Positions 8,347 through 16,716 of a stretch of DNA of 64,000 bases are shown one piece after another. The DNA is taken from assembly GCA_031390755.1 (NCBI GenBank), contig JANMTS010000066.1, forward strand, positions 1-64,000, given 5' to 3'. The notes below the pieces were generated by a model, which did not search any database, had not been told where the DNA came from, and saw nothing but the letters and a program-made list of their open reading frames with translations. Each line of letters starts with the position of its first letter. Positions within the stretch are counted from its first letter, which is position 1. The stretch is from DATMER01 sp031390755 (GTDB lineage Bacteria; Acidobacteriota; Thermoanaerobaculia; Multivoradales; UBA5704). The position numbers were made by a program, and so were the translations under genes.

Positions 8347-11004
8347 ATCCGTAGCAGCTTCGTCGAATACTTCCGGGGCCACGGCCACCGTCCGATCCCG
8401 AGCGCGCCCCTGGTGCCCCAGGGCGATCCGACCCTGCTCTTCACGAACGCCGGCATGGTCCAGTTCAAGGACTGGTTCCTGGGCAATTCCCGGCCGCTGG
8501 CGCCGCGGGCCGTGAGCGTCCAGAAGTGCCTGCGGGTCTCGGGCAAGCACAACGACCTGGAGAACGTCGGACCCAGCCCGCGGCACCACACGTTTTTCGA
8601 GATGCTGGGCAACTTCTCGTTCGGCGACTACTTCAAGGAAGAGGCCATCCGCTCCGCCTGGGAGCTGGTCACGAGCGTCTGGGGCCTGCCGGTCGATCAC
8701 CTCTCAGCCACCGTCTATGAAGAGGACGACGAGGCCTACGACCTCTGGCGAAAGCTCTCCACCCTGCCGTCCGAGCGCATCCACCGCTGCGGCAAGAAGG
8801 ACAACTTCTGGTCCATGGGCGAGACCGGCCCGTGCGGTCCGTGCAGCGAGCTGTTCGTCGATCTCCACCCCGACCGGCCGGCCGTGAGCTGGGACGAGGG
8901 GACGGAGTCCGGGCGCTACCTGGAGATCTGGAACCTCGTCTTCATGCAGTACGACCGGGACGAGTCCGGAGTCCTGACCCCGCTGCCGAACCCGTCGATC
9001 GACACCGGCGCCGGGCTGGAGCGGGTCGCGGCCGTGCTCCAGGGGATGGGATCGAACTACGACACCGACCTCTTCAAGCCGATCCTCCACGCCGCCGCCG
9101 ACCTGGCGAAGACGGACTACGGCCGCGATGCGGAGAAGGACGTCTCGCTGCGGGTTATCGCCGACCACGTGCGCGCCGTCTCCTTCCTGCTGGCCGACGG
9201 CGTGATCCCCGGCAACGAGGGCCGCGGCTACGTGCTGCGCCGCATCCTGCGGCGGGCGGTGCGCCACGGCATGCGGCTCGGCTTCGAGGAGCCGTTCTTC
9301 CACAAGCTCGTGCCCGTGCTGGGCGAGGTGATGGGCGCGGCGTATCTGGAATTGGCGGCCACGCGGCAGGCCTCCATGGCCACGATCAAGGCGGAGGAGG
9401 AGAAGTTCCTCTCCACGGTCGCCAACGGCGCCCGCCAGGTGCAGGAGGAGATCGAGCGCCTGCGGCCCGAGGGCAAGTCGACGCTGCCGGGCCCGATGGT
9501 CTTCCGGCTCTACGACACCTACGGCCTCCCCCTGGAGGTGATCCGCGAGATCGCCGAGGAAGAGCGCTTCCAGGTCGACGAGGCCGGCTTCGCCCGAGCC
9601 CTCGACGAAGCCCGCGCCACATCGCGCAAGGCCACGGCGGAGGTCCAGAACCGTCTCGCCGCGCTGCGGGAAGTGGTCCGCGGCCACGCCGAGCTGGCGG
9701 AGACCCGTTTCGAGGGCTACGAGCGCACCGAGATGCAGGAGCCGCCGGCCGAGGTCGTCCGTCTCGCCACCTGGAAGGACGGTGCGCCCGAGCGGGTGTC
9801 GTCGCTCAAGCAGGGGCAGGCCGGGGTGGTGATCCTGGATCAGACGGTGTTCTACGCCGAGTCCGGCGGCCAGGTGGGGGACACGGGAGCCCTGCTGTGG
9901 GACGGCGGGCACGCCCGGGTGACCGACACCCAGAAGGACGCCTCGGGGGTCTACTTCCACTTCGTCGAGGTGGAGCAGGGCTCGCTCGCGCGGCACATGA
10001 AGGTCCACCTCAAGGTGGATCACGAGCTGCGGCTCGCCACCCAGCGCAACCACACGGCCACGCATCTCCTGCACGCCGGCCTGCGGCTGGTGCTCGGCAA
10101 GAGCGTGCGCCAGGCCGGCTCGCTGGTGGCGCCGGACCGGCTGCGCTTCGACTTCACCTACCACCGGGGCATGTTCCGCCAGGAGATCGACCAGGTCGAG
10201 GACATGGTCAACGAGTGGGTGCGCCGCGCGGTGGCCACGGAGATCGTGTCGAGAACCTACCAGGAGGCGATCGCCGCGGGCGCCATGGCGCTGTTCGGCG
10301 AGAAGTACGGCGAGCGGGTGCGGACGGTGAACGTCCCCGGCTTCAGCCTGGAGCTGTGCGGCGGCTGCCACGTGCGCAACACGGGCGAGATCGGCCTGTT
10401 CCAGATCGAGTCCGAGCGCGGCGTGGCCTCCGGGGTGCGGCGCATCGAGGCCGTGACCGGCACGCACGCGCTGATCGAGGTGCGCCAGCAGCGCGCGGCC
10501 TACCAGGAGCTGGTGACGCGGCTGGGCATCCGGTCGGGCGATTACGAGCAGCAGCTCCAGCGGGCGGAGCAGCTCCGCCATCGCCAGGACGAGCTGGAGC
10601 AGGAGATGCGGAAGCTCCGCATGCAGGTCGTCTCCGGCGCCGCCGCGACTCCGGACGAGGAGCGCGTGGTCGACGGCATCCGGATCGTGGCCCGCGAGGT
10701 GCCGCCGGCTCCGGCGAACGAGATGCGGGACATGGCGGACACGCTGCGCTCGAAGCTCGGCTCCGGGGTGGTGGTGATCGGCTCGCGCTCGGAAGGCAAC
10801 GTCAGCCTGGTCGCGGCGGTGACGAAGGATCTCATTCCGAGGATCAAGGCCGGCGAGCTGGTGAAGCGCCTGTCGCCGATCGTGGGCGGCGGGGGCGGCG
10901 GCCGGCCCGACTTCGCGCAGGCCGGCGGCAAGCAGCCGGAGAACCTGCCGCAGGCGCTCGCCGCGGTCGAGGACGCGGTGCGCGAGCAGCTCGGGCGTAG
11001 TTAG
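8302..11004 (+). CDS. alaS: Alanine-tRNA ligase
   Basis: A full-length alanyl-tRNA synthetase of about 900 residues (E. coli 876). The class II core starts IRSSFVEYFRGHGH and has TLLFTNAGMVQFKDWF; the editing domain carries the zinc ligands HTATHLLHAGL (HxxxH) and CGGCHVRNTGEIG (CxxxH); and the C-Ala/DHHA1 domain has GGGGGGRPDFAQAGGK. Three in-frame ATGs lie within the first 45 bases because a 15-bp unit is repeated (see the repeat at 8302). The true family N-terminus (MKSADIRSSF) begins at the third ATG, 8332; the first is given here as the outer limit. Confidence 0.97.
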   Translation: MKSGVMKSGVMKSADIRSSFVEYFRGHGHRPIPSAPLVPQGDPTLLFTNAGMVQFKDWFLGNSRPLAPRAVSVQKCLRVSGKHNDLENVGPSPRHHTFFEMLGNFSFGDYFKEEAIRSAWELVTSVWGLPVDHLSATVYEEDDEAYDLWRKLSTLPSERIHRCGKKDNFWSMGETGPCGPCSELFVDLHPDRPAVSWDEGTESGRYLEIWNLVFMQYDRDESGVLTPLPNPSIDTGAGLERVAAVLQGMGSNYDTDLFKPILHAAADLAKTDYGRDAEKDVSLRVIADHVRAVSFLLADGVIPGNEGRGYVLRRILRRAVRHGMRLGFEEPFFHKLVPVLGEVMGAAYLELAATRQASMATIKAEEEKFLSTVANGARQVQEEIERLRPEGKSTLPGPMVFRLYDTYGLPLEVIREIAEEERFQVDEAGFARALDEARATSRKATAEVQNRLAALREVVRGHAELAETRFEGYERTEMQEPPAEVVRLATWKDGAPERVSSLKQGQAGVVILDQTVFYAESGGQVGDTGALLWDGGHARVTDTQKDASGVYFHFVEVEQGSLARHMKVHLKVDHELRLATQRNHTATHLLHAGLRLVLGKSVRQAGSLVAPDRLRFDFTYHRGMFRQEIDQVEDMVNEWVRRAVATEIVSRTYQEAIAAGAMALFGEKYGERVRTVNVPGFSLELCGGCHVRNTGEIGLFQIESERGVASGVRRIEAVTGTHALIEVRQQRAAYQELVTRLGIRSGDYEQQLQRAEQLRHRQDELEQEMRKLRMQVVSGAAATPDEERVVDGIRIVAREVPPAPANEMRDMADTLRSKLGSGVVVIGSRSEGNVSLVAAVTKDLIPRIKAGELVKRLSPIVGGGGGGRPDFAQAGGKQPENLPQALAAVEDAVREQLGRS

Positions 11005-11025
11005 CCGGGCCGGTATCGCGCGGAA

Positions 11026-11075
11026 TCCTCACCCCCCGACCCCCTCTCCCGGGGGGAGAGGGGGCGCCACCACCC
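11026..11075 (+). repeat. REP-like palindromic repeat, copy 2
   Basis: A 50-bp copy, 49/50 identical to the copy inside the condensation-PCP gene. It starts 22 bases after the alaS stop. With the inverted copy 3 (11121-11164) it can form a long GC hairpin between two convergent genes, so it may act as a two-way terminator or mRNA 3'-end protector, as BIMEs do. Confidence 0.8.
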
Positions 11076-11120
11076 AAGGGCAAAGAGCAGAAGCCGGACG
11101 CCGGACGGGGGTTCCCCCGG

Positions 11121-11164
11121 GGTTTCCCCCTCTCCCCCCGGGAGAGGGGGTCAGGGGGTGAGGA
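11121..11164 (-). repeat. REP-like palindromic repeat, copy 3 (inverted)
   Basis: Inverted relative to copies 1 and 2: GGTTTCCCCCTCTCC ... GGGGGTGAGGA. It faces copy 2 across about 45 bases, giving a BIME-like pair between the alaS and Spy-like 3' ends. Confidence 0.75.
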
Positions 11165-11201
11165 TTCGAAGCGCCAACCTTCCGGGCGTACTCTTCTGAA
11201 T

Positions 11202-12125
11202 TCAAACGGGCGGGGTTTCCCCCTCTCCCTCGGGAGAGGGGGGCAGGGGGTGAGGACTCGGAGCGAGGCCTTTCCCGTCGAGCTGCGGCCGCCGGTCGTC
11301 CGGAAACCGGTCCTGCGGAAACCGATCGTCCGGAAATCTTCCATTCCGATCCCGGCGCTGATCCTGTCTCTGCTGCCGTTGCTGCCAGGGCGGCAGCGGC
11401 CGGCGGCGCTGCAGGGGTGGTGGTGGTTGCTGGCCGAAGCCGGGAGCCGCCGGAGCCTGGGGCCGCAGGCGGGAGATGAGGAGGAGATACTCCTCCTCCT
11501 GAGCGGGATTGAGAAGCTCCCGGCTGGAGGCCACGTTCTTCGCCAGCGCCCGCTCCAAGGCCAGGAAGTCGCGGGAAGACTCCTGGAGAAGGGCATCGAT
11601 CTTCGCGCCGTCCGGCTTCGAGGACATCATCTCCCGGCGCACCTCCCGCTGCGTCTCGGAGAGGTGAAGCCGGATGCGGACGGTCTCCTCGAAGAAGGAC
11701 TGCTGGATCGCGAGGAACCGGCGGCGCGGCTCGCCCTCCAGGCCGAGGCGGTCGGCGAGACGGCTCGCGCGCGGCGGGCCGCCCTGGGGCTGGCCCGGCT
11801 CGGGCTCTCCCTCGTCCAGGGGGCCGGCCGGGTCGGGCAGCGGCGGGGCGAGGTGGGGCGGCGGCTCCTCCCGCGGCGGCGGGCCGCCCTGGGGCGGACC
11901 CGGGTGGGGCTCGGTGTTCTGCGGCGCCTGCGACGGCTGGGACGGCGGAGGAGGCGGGGGAAGCTCGGACCGCGGCGGGGCCGGGCGATGCTCCTGCTCT
12001 TCCCGCGGCGGCGGCGGGGGCGGCGCCTCGGGCCGGACAGCCCGGCGGGTCGCGAGCGCCGCGAGAATCCCCACGTTCACGCCCACCGAGAGCAGGAGGG
12101 CGATCACAACCCACCAGCGCCTCAT
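11202..12125 (-). CDS. Membrane-anchored periplasmic Spy/CpxP-like protein
   Basis: A 307-residue protein: one N-terminal membrane helix (WWVVIALLLSVGVNVGILAAL, the anchor), a very Pro/Glu-rich periplasmic linker (about 30-125), then a helical Spy/CpxP-like region (about 130-225; RRRFLAIQQSFFEETVRIR ... LSETQREVRREM ... LNPAQEEEYLLLI) with the LTxxQ-like turn, and a Gln/Arg/Pro tail ending in residues encoded by a REP element. Its ATG overlaps the stop of the anti-sigma gene (ATGA), making it the third gene of a sigma / anti-sigma / Spy-like operon. By analogy with the CnrX/ZraP and CpxP/Spy proteins it may sense envelope stress or metal for that sigma factor. This role is inferred. Confidence 0.7.
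   Translation of the reverse strand: MRRWWVVIALLLSVGVNVGILAALATRRAVRPEAPPPPPPREEQEHRPAPPRSELPPPPPPSQPSQAPQNTEPHPGPPQGGPPPREEPPPHLAPPLPDPAGPLDEGEPEPGQPQGGPPRASRLADRLGLEGEPRRRFLAIQQSFFEETVRIRLHLSETQREVRREMMSSKPDGAKIDALLQESSRDFLALERALAKNVASSRELLNPAQEEEYLLLISRLRPQAPAAPGFGQQPPPPLQRRRPLPPWQQRQQRQDQRRDRNGRFPDDRFPQDRFPDDRRPQLDGKGLAPSPHPLPPSPEGEGETPPV
11214..11256 (-). repeat. REP-like palindromic repeat, copy 4 (forms the 3' end of a gene)
   Basis: Same orientation as copy 3 and nearly the same sequence. It lies within the last codons of the Spy-like gene and encodes its final residues PHPLPPSPEGEGE, so the C-terminal tail of that protein derives from a repeat element. Confidence 0.75.
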
Positions 12126-12748
12126 GGAAGGGCCCCGTCCGATTCGGTGGACTCCGCTTCGAGGGCATCCCAGTAGCTGGCGGCCAGGGTGTCGTCGACC
12201 AGATCGATGTCGTCGACCATGCCGTCCGAATCGTTGCCGGGATCGGCGCCCGAAGACTCCTGAGCCGGCGTGACCTGAGGCGCAGTCTCTTGAGGGGTCT
12301 GAGGCGCCTGAGACGATTCGGCGACCTGGGGCGGAGTCTCCTGAGAAGGACTGATTGCGCTCGTCTCCTGAACGACGTCCGGAGTCGCGGTCACGGCGAT
12401 CTGCGCGACGGGAATCCGCCCGCCGACCCCGATCCCCAGAACGGTCCCGGCGACCAGGGCGGCCGCGGCCGTCGCCCGGACCCAGACGGGGGCATTATTC
12501 CAGGAGAGACTCCAGGAAACGCCCCGGGAGGCACGTTCAACGCGGATGCGCGCCATCGTGCGCTGGGAGAAGCCGGGCGGAACGGGGGCGGCCGGCGGCA
12601 GGGCGAGGCTCTCCCAGCTCCGCCGGAGGCGGTCGTACGTCTCGGCGAGGGCCGGATCGCGCTCCAGCCGCTCCCGGAGCCGACGGGCGGGTTCGCCGGT
12701 CAGCTCGCCGTGGAGGAGGCGCATCAGCTCAAGCTCGGTGGTGTTCAT
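12122..12748 (-). CDS. Putative transmembrane anti-sigma factor
   Basis: A 208-residue protein between an ECF sigma factor and a Spy-like gene, overlapping both by ATGA. The cytoplasmic part (1-90) begins MNTTELELMRLLHGELTGEP, the typical start of an anti-sigma domain, but lacks the HxxxCxxC zinc site. One membrane helix lies near residues 95-115 (VRATAAAALVAGTVLGIGVG), then a periplasmic Gln/Pro/Thr-rich region with imperfect repeats (SQETPPQVAESSQAPQ) and an acidic end (DDIDLVDDTLAASYWDAL). Most likely it holds the upstream-encoded sigma factor inactive at the membrane. Confidence 0.75.
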   Translation of the reverse strand: MNTTELELMRLLHGELTGEPARRLRERLERDPALAETYDRLRRSWESLALPPAAPVPPGFSQRTMARIRVERASRGVSWSLSWNNAPVWVRATAAAALVAGTVLGIGVGGRIPVAQIAVTATPDVVQETSAISPSQETPPQVAESSQAPQTPQETAPQVTPAQESSGADPGNDSDGMVDDIDLVDDTLAASYWDALEAESTESDGALP

Positions 12749-13386
12749 CTCTTGCCCTCTGTTCCAGAAACCCGCGAGCCGCCCTTTTCCTGCGCACCTT
12801 TTCGCGGCTCGATCGCCTCGATCCTGCGCATCGCCCGGACGAGGCGGCTCTCGACCGCCCCCTCGGTGATGCCCAGCACCTCGGCGATCTGCCGGTAGGA
12901 TAAACCCTCGAATCGGGCGAGGATCAGGACGGCCTTCTGGTTGTCCGGCAGCTTCGCGATGGTCTTGCGGGTGGCGAGCCAGCGCTGCCGCGCCTCCAGG
13001 GCCTCGGAAGGATCGGCCCGGGAGTCCGGCGGATCGAAGATCGGTGACTCCGCGGCGTCCGCCACGGTCGATCCGGTCTCGAATCGCAGGAAGCGGACCA
13101 GCTTTCGGCGGCGCAGCTTGTTGAGACAGTGATTGACCGCGATGCGGTAGAGCCAGGTGTAGACCTGCCCCTGCGGCTGGACGTCGCCGGCCTTGCGGTA
13201 GGCCTTGAGGAAGACGTCCTGCGCGGCGTCGCGCGCCTCGTCCGCGTCTCCGAGCATGCGCTCGCACAGGCGGATGAGGCGCTCCTGATGGGCTTCGACG
13301 ATGATGGAGAAGGCGCCGACATCGCCGGCGGCGGTGCGGGCCAGCGCGTCCCAACCCGGGTCCACGCTGGCGGGCTCGTTCCTCAC
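12745..13386 (-). CDS. ECF RNA polymerase sigma factor (RpoE-like)
   Basis: A 213-residue ECF sigma factor. Region 2 includes RMLGDADEARDAAQDVFLKAY and VYTWLYRIAVNHCLNKLRRR (core and -10 binding); region 4 includes LPDNQKAVLILARFEGLSYRQIAEVLGITEGAVESRLVRA, the helix-turn-helix for the -35 element. The two are joined by a 45-residue acidic linker. The ATG at 13386 is the only good start. The stop overlaps the anti-sigma start (ATGA), so the three-gene unit 13386-11202 is one operon. Confidence 0.92.
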   Translation of the reverse strand: MRNEPASVDPGWDALARTAAGDVGAFSIIVEAHQERLIRLCERMLGDADEARDAAQDVFLKAYRKAGDVQPQGQVYTWLYRIAVNHCLNKLRRRKLVRFLRFETGSTVADAAESPIFDPPDSRADPSEALEARQRWLATRKTIAKLPDNQKAVLILARFEGLSYRQIAEVLGITEGAVESRLVRAMRRIEAIEPRKGAQEKGGSRVSGTEGKR

Positions 13387-13405
13387 GGTGTGGATGGGGA
13401 CGGGC

Positions 13406-13777
13406 TCAGGAGGCGCGACGGATCTCCGCCGCTTCGTGCATCTCTTCCGGCTTGTAGTCGTAGATCAGCGAGCGCACCGTGTGCTCGGGCGCGATGTTGA
13501 CCCCTTCTTCGTAGCCCCACATGTTGATCGTCTCCCACGGGCAGTAGCGCGCGCAGAGCTGGCAGCCGATGCAGCGCTCCAGATCCACCTCGACGACCTT
13601 CATGAAGTCGCGGAACTCCGGCCCCGGGACGATCTCGATGCAGTCGACCGGACAGAAGGCGATGCAGGCTTCGCACCCCGTGCAGCCCGTCTGGTCGATC
13701 ACCGCCAGCTGCTTCGGCGGCTTGGGACGGGGGGGCTTGTCGATCTCGATCTTCTTGGAATACGGAAACTCAGCCAT
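13406..13777 (-). CDS. Two-cluster 4Fe-4S ferredoxin-like protein
   Basis: A 123-residue cytoplasmic electron carrier with two complete 4Fe-4S motifs: CTGCEACIAFCPVDC and CIGCQLCARYCPWET, separated by about 30 residues. The start is the ATG at 13777, preceded by GGAGG; a longer upstream frame lacks a ribosome site. The C-terminal tail (VRSLIYDYKPEEMHEAAE) matches no domain I know. It is divergent from the luxE-like gene (60-bp shared promoter region). Its redox partners cannot be told from the window. Confidence 0.88.
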   Translation of the reverse strand: MAEFPYSKKIEIDKPPRPKPPKQLAVIDQTGCTGCEACIAFCPVDCIEIVPGPEFRDFMKVVEVDLERCIGCQLCARYCPWETINMWGYEEGVNIAPEHTVRSLIYDYKPEEMHEAAEIRRAS

Positions 13778-13837
13778 GGTCGACCTCCGGTCGGGGTACT
13801 GTACCAGAAGCGTCCCCGGCATGACAGAATCCGGCCG

Positions 13838-14929
13838 ATGATCGTCGACCGCATCTCCCGTTTCGTCAGCGACCCGGCAAGCTCCAAGTTCGACGAGCTG
13901 GCGCTGGAGGCGTTCGCGTTCGGATTCGAGAGGATCGAGCCCTTCCGCCGCCTGTGCGAGGGGCGCGGCGCCACGCCGGAGTCGGTGACCGACTGGCGGC
14001 AGGTGCCGCCGGTGCCCACGGCGGCGTTCAAGAGCCTGAAGCTGGCCGCGGCTCCGGCCCGCGAGGTCTTCCGGAGCAGCGGGACGACGGGGGGGGAGTC
14101 AGCCGGCGATTCCCAGGTCGACACGCGGAGCGTCCATCACCATCCCTATCCGGAGCTCTACCGGCTGACGATCGACGCCACGTTTCCCCGGTTCTGTCTG
14201 CCGCTCCAGGCGAGCGCATCCATGCTGTCGCTGATCCCCACCCGCGAGCAGCTGCCGGACTCCAGCCTGTCCTTCATGATCGACCACGTCCTCACCCGAT
14301 GGGGAGCCCCGGAGAGCCTTACGGCCTTCGGCCCGCGCGGAGTGGAGATCGCGAAGGCGCGCTCGTGGGCCGGTTCCCGGCAGCGCGAGCACAAGCCGGT
14401 CGTGGTCCTGGCCACGGCGTTCGCCCTCGCCCAGTGGCTCCAGGGTCTGGAGAGGATGGACCTGCGGTTCCGGCTGCCCGCGGGCAGCGCGGTGTTCGAG
14501 ACCGGCGGCTTCAAGGGACGGACGCAGGAGCTGACCCGCGAGGAGCTGCTGGCGAAGCTCGGGACCTGGCTCGGCGTCGCGCCGGGCTCGGTCGTCCGGG
14601 AGTACGGGATGACCGAGCTGACCAGCCAGTGCTACACCCGTGCGCTGGAGGGCGGCGATCCCGATCTCTTCGTGACTCCCCCCTGGATGCGGGTGCGCAT
14701 CCTCGATCCCGAAACCCTGGAGGAGACGCCGGCCGGCACGCCCGGCCTGATCGCGGTCTTCGATCTCGCAAACCTGGGATCGGCGGTTCACGTGCTCACC
14801 GAGGATCTCGGCGTGGCTGAGAACGCTGAGGGCGTCGAGGGCGAAGGCTTCCGCCTGCTCGGGAGGGCCGAGGGCGCCGAGCTGCGCGGCTGCTCGCTGG
14901 TGGTGGAGGAGCTTCTTCGAAGGACGTAG
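13838..14929 (+). CDS. LuxE-like acyl-protein synthetase
   Basis: A 363-residue member of the ANL (acyl-adenylating) superfamily closest to LuxE. It has the AMP/phosphate loop SSGTTGGE (80-87), REYGMTELTSQCY (the A5 YGxTE-like motif), and a C-terminal RGCSLVVEELL with the cysteine expected to accept the acyl group before reduction. It activates a fatty acid with ATP and passes it to the reductase encoded five bases downstream. No luxA, luxB or luxD is present, so the product is more likely an aldehyde for lipid or natural-product synthesis than for light. Confidence 0.82.
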   Translation: MIVDRISRFVSDPASSKFDELALEAFAFGFERIEPFRRLCEGRGATPESVTDWRQVPPVPTAAFKSLKLAAAPAREVFRSSGTTGGESAGDSQVDTRSVHHHPYPELYRLTIDATFPRFCLPLQASASMLSLIPTREQLPDSSLSFMIDHVLTRWGAPESLTAFGPRGVEIAKARSWAGSRQREHKPVVVLATAFALAQWLQGLERMDLRFRLPAGSAVFETGGFKGRTQELTREELLAKLGTWLGVAPGSVVREYGMTELTSQCYTRALEGGDPDLFVTPPWMRVRILDPETLEETPAGTPGLIAVFDLANLGSAVHVLTEDLGVAENAEGVEGEGFRLLGRAEGAELRGCSLVVEELLRRT

Positions 14930-14934
14930 AAGGG

Positions 14935-16134
14935 ATGTCCGTTCCCTTTCTTACCGGTTTTCCCATCGATCCCGCCGCGGAGGAAACTCTCCGGGCGTTG
15001 CCGTCCTCCGATCTCCTCGCGGCCTGGGGGGAGACGGTCGAGGCCTTTCTCGATCCCCGTTCCCCTGAGCGTCTGGCCCTCGATCCGGCGCTGGCCGCGT
15101 CCAGCCGGCTGTCCCGGGAGGGCCTCGCAGCGGCGCTGGACGCCGTGCTGGGCGGTGTCCGCACCGGTCCTGCCGGAGCCTTGCTCGCGGAGGCCGACAC
15201 CCTGCCCCAGGGAGGCGGTCCGGTCCTCGCCGTGCTCGCCTCGAACCTGCCGGCGCTCGCGGTGCAGCCGCTCTGGCCGGCGCTCGCGTTGCGCCGGCCC
15301 ATCCTGCTGAAGTCGTCCGCTGCGGAGCCGGTGTTCGCGCCGGCCTTTCTCTCCGCGCTGATCCGTCGGGAGCCCCGGCTGAAGGGCACGGTCGCCGCGG
15401 CGGCGTGGCCCGGAGGCGACGAGGCGCTGGAGGCACCGATCCTCGCCGCGGTCACGGCCGTCCTCGCCTACGGCGACGAGCCCGCCCTGGCCAGCCTGCG
15501 GCGCCGGGCACCGGGGAAGGTGATCGGATACGGTCCGAAGACGAGCCTGGCCGTGATCTCGGGAGATCTGGATCGGGTCGACGTCGAGGGGCTGGCGCGG
15601 GACGTGGCGCTGTTCGATCAGCGGGGCTGCCTGTCCGTGGCTGCAGTCTATGTGGCTGGAGATTCAGGGAAGCTGGCAGAGCGCCTGGAGGAGGCGATGG
15701 CCAATCTGGTGGGACGATGGCCGCCGGGTCCTGCCGACTCCGTGGCCCTGTCGGGCGTTCAGCAGGTGAGGCTCGAGGCGGAGATGCGGGGACTCTGGAG
15801 GTCGAAGCCGGGATCTGGCGGGATCGGCGCCGGTACGATCCTGGTGGAACCGATTCCAGAATTCAGACCATCTCCTGGTCTGCGTACGGTCCGGATCCAC
15901 CCGCTGGCGGACCTCAACCGTCTGCCGGAAATCCTGGCTCCCTGGAGAGGAAAGCTGCAAGGGGCGGCGCTGGCCGGGGAGGGGGCCTGGAACCTCGTTC
16001 CCGCCCTGGCCGAGTTGGGATTCTCAAGGCATGCCGCGCCCGGCGACTTGCAATCGCCGGACGTGACATGGCACAACGGGGGCCATCACCCGCTCCGATC
16101 CCTGGTTCAACAGACCCAGTGCTCGTCGCGGTAG
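14935..16134 (+). CDS. LuxC-like acyl-CoA/acyl-protein reductase
   Basis: A 399-residue protein of the aldehyde dehydrogenase superfamily, LuxC branch (PF05893). Evidence: VLAVLASNLPALAVQPLWPA (nucleotide-binding region), LLKSSAAEPVFAPAFL, GYGPKTSLAVI, and the catalytic cysteine Cys232 in FDQRGCLSV. It should reduce an activated fatty acyl group to the aldehyde with NADPH. It lies five bases after the luxE-like gene, and the pair forms the core of a fatty-acid reductase. Its 3' end overlaps the convergent gene at 16107-16346 by 28 bases. Confidence 0.82.
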   Translation: MSVPFLTGFPIDPAAEETLRALPSSDLLAAWGETVEAFLDPRSPERLALDPALAASSRLSREGLAAALDAVLGGVRTGPAGALLAEADTLPQGGGPVLAVLASNLPALAVQPLWPALALRRPILLKSSAAEPVFAPAFLSALIRREPRLKGTVAAAAWPGGDEALEAPILAAVTAVLAYGDEPALASLRRRAPGKVIGYGPKTSLAVISGDLDRVDVEGLARDVALFDQRGCLSVAAVYVAGDSGKLAERLEEAMANLVGRWPPGPADSVALSGVQQVRLEAEMRGLWRSKPGSGGIGAGTILVEPIPEFRPSPGLRTVRIHPLADLNRLPEILAPWRGKLQGAALAGEGAWNLVPALAELGFSRHAAPGDLQSPDVTWHNGGHHPLRSLVQQTQCSSR

Positions 16135-16346
16135 AGGAAGACGAGGTTGTCCTCGTCAAACTTCTGGAAGAACTCCTCCCAGCTGATCAGGAGGAGACCG
16201 TCCTCATTGCCGCGGTCCTCGGGAAACTCGATACGCAGCCCCAGGGGCTGATCCTGCTGCTCGACGGCGAGGGCCGGACGTCCACCTCGCTCCTCAACCC
16301 AGCGACGGATCACTTCGTGGTCGGTCGTCGTTCTGTTGTCGGCCAT
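16107..16346 (-). CDS. Small conserved protein (MADxRTTTDHExIRxWVEERGG type)
   Basis: A 79-residue acidic protein with no known function. It opens MADNRTTTDHEVIRRWVEER, followed by a variable middle, a LRIEFPED strand, and an ISWEEFFQKFDEDNLVFLY segment. I recognise this pattern from small hypothetical proteins in many soil bacteria. The ATG at 16346 is preceded by AAAGGAGA at good spacing. It ends in DEHWVC. The 3' end overlaps the luxC-like stop on the other strand. Probably a small cytoplasmic regulator or stress protein; no activity is claimed. Confidence 0.8.
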   Translation of the reverse strand: MADNRTTTDHEVIRRWVEERGGRPALAVEQQDQPLGLRIEFPEDRGNEDGLLLISWEEFFQKFDEDNLVFLYRDEHWVC

Positions 16347-16716
16347 GGTGTTTCTCCTTTGTTGCGCGCTGCTCAGCCGTCTATTGATCGAGCTTTGCCG
16401 CCGCCCCACGCTGTCCTCAATTCTGGGCGCAGGCATCACCTTCCTCGATCGCGTCTCCCGCTTTTCCGTGCTCCTGCTCTCTACTTCTCTATACGCAGGA
16501 GAAGGCTCTCCGGCTTTCTCCCGACCGCAACCGCAAGATCCATGCCCGGGTTTCGATGGATTCGCCTGTCCGGCGGAAGGGAAGCATGCTGTCCAGGCCG
16601 GCCAGAACGGCACGGCTGTCCTGCAGATGTCATGGCCGGCCAGCGGCCCAGGCCCGTCTTCGGGCCGGCAGCCACTTCCTCTTGATGGAGAGCAGCCTTT
16701 TCTCAAAGGAGATTTC
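16347..16716. other. 370-bp region without a supported gene
   Basis: Holds the promoter of the minus-strand small gene and the leader of the secreted peptide at 16717. I see no conserved coding sequence, tRNA or strong terminator. A frame open across it on the plus strand has no ribosome site and no recognisable motif. Confidence 0.5.

Noticed and set aside
13838..16134. A bioluminescence operon
   Set aside because: LuxE- and LuxC-like genes are present, but there are no luciferase or acyl-transferase genes; the pair alone is not evidence of light emission.
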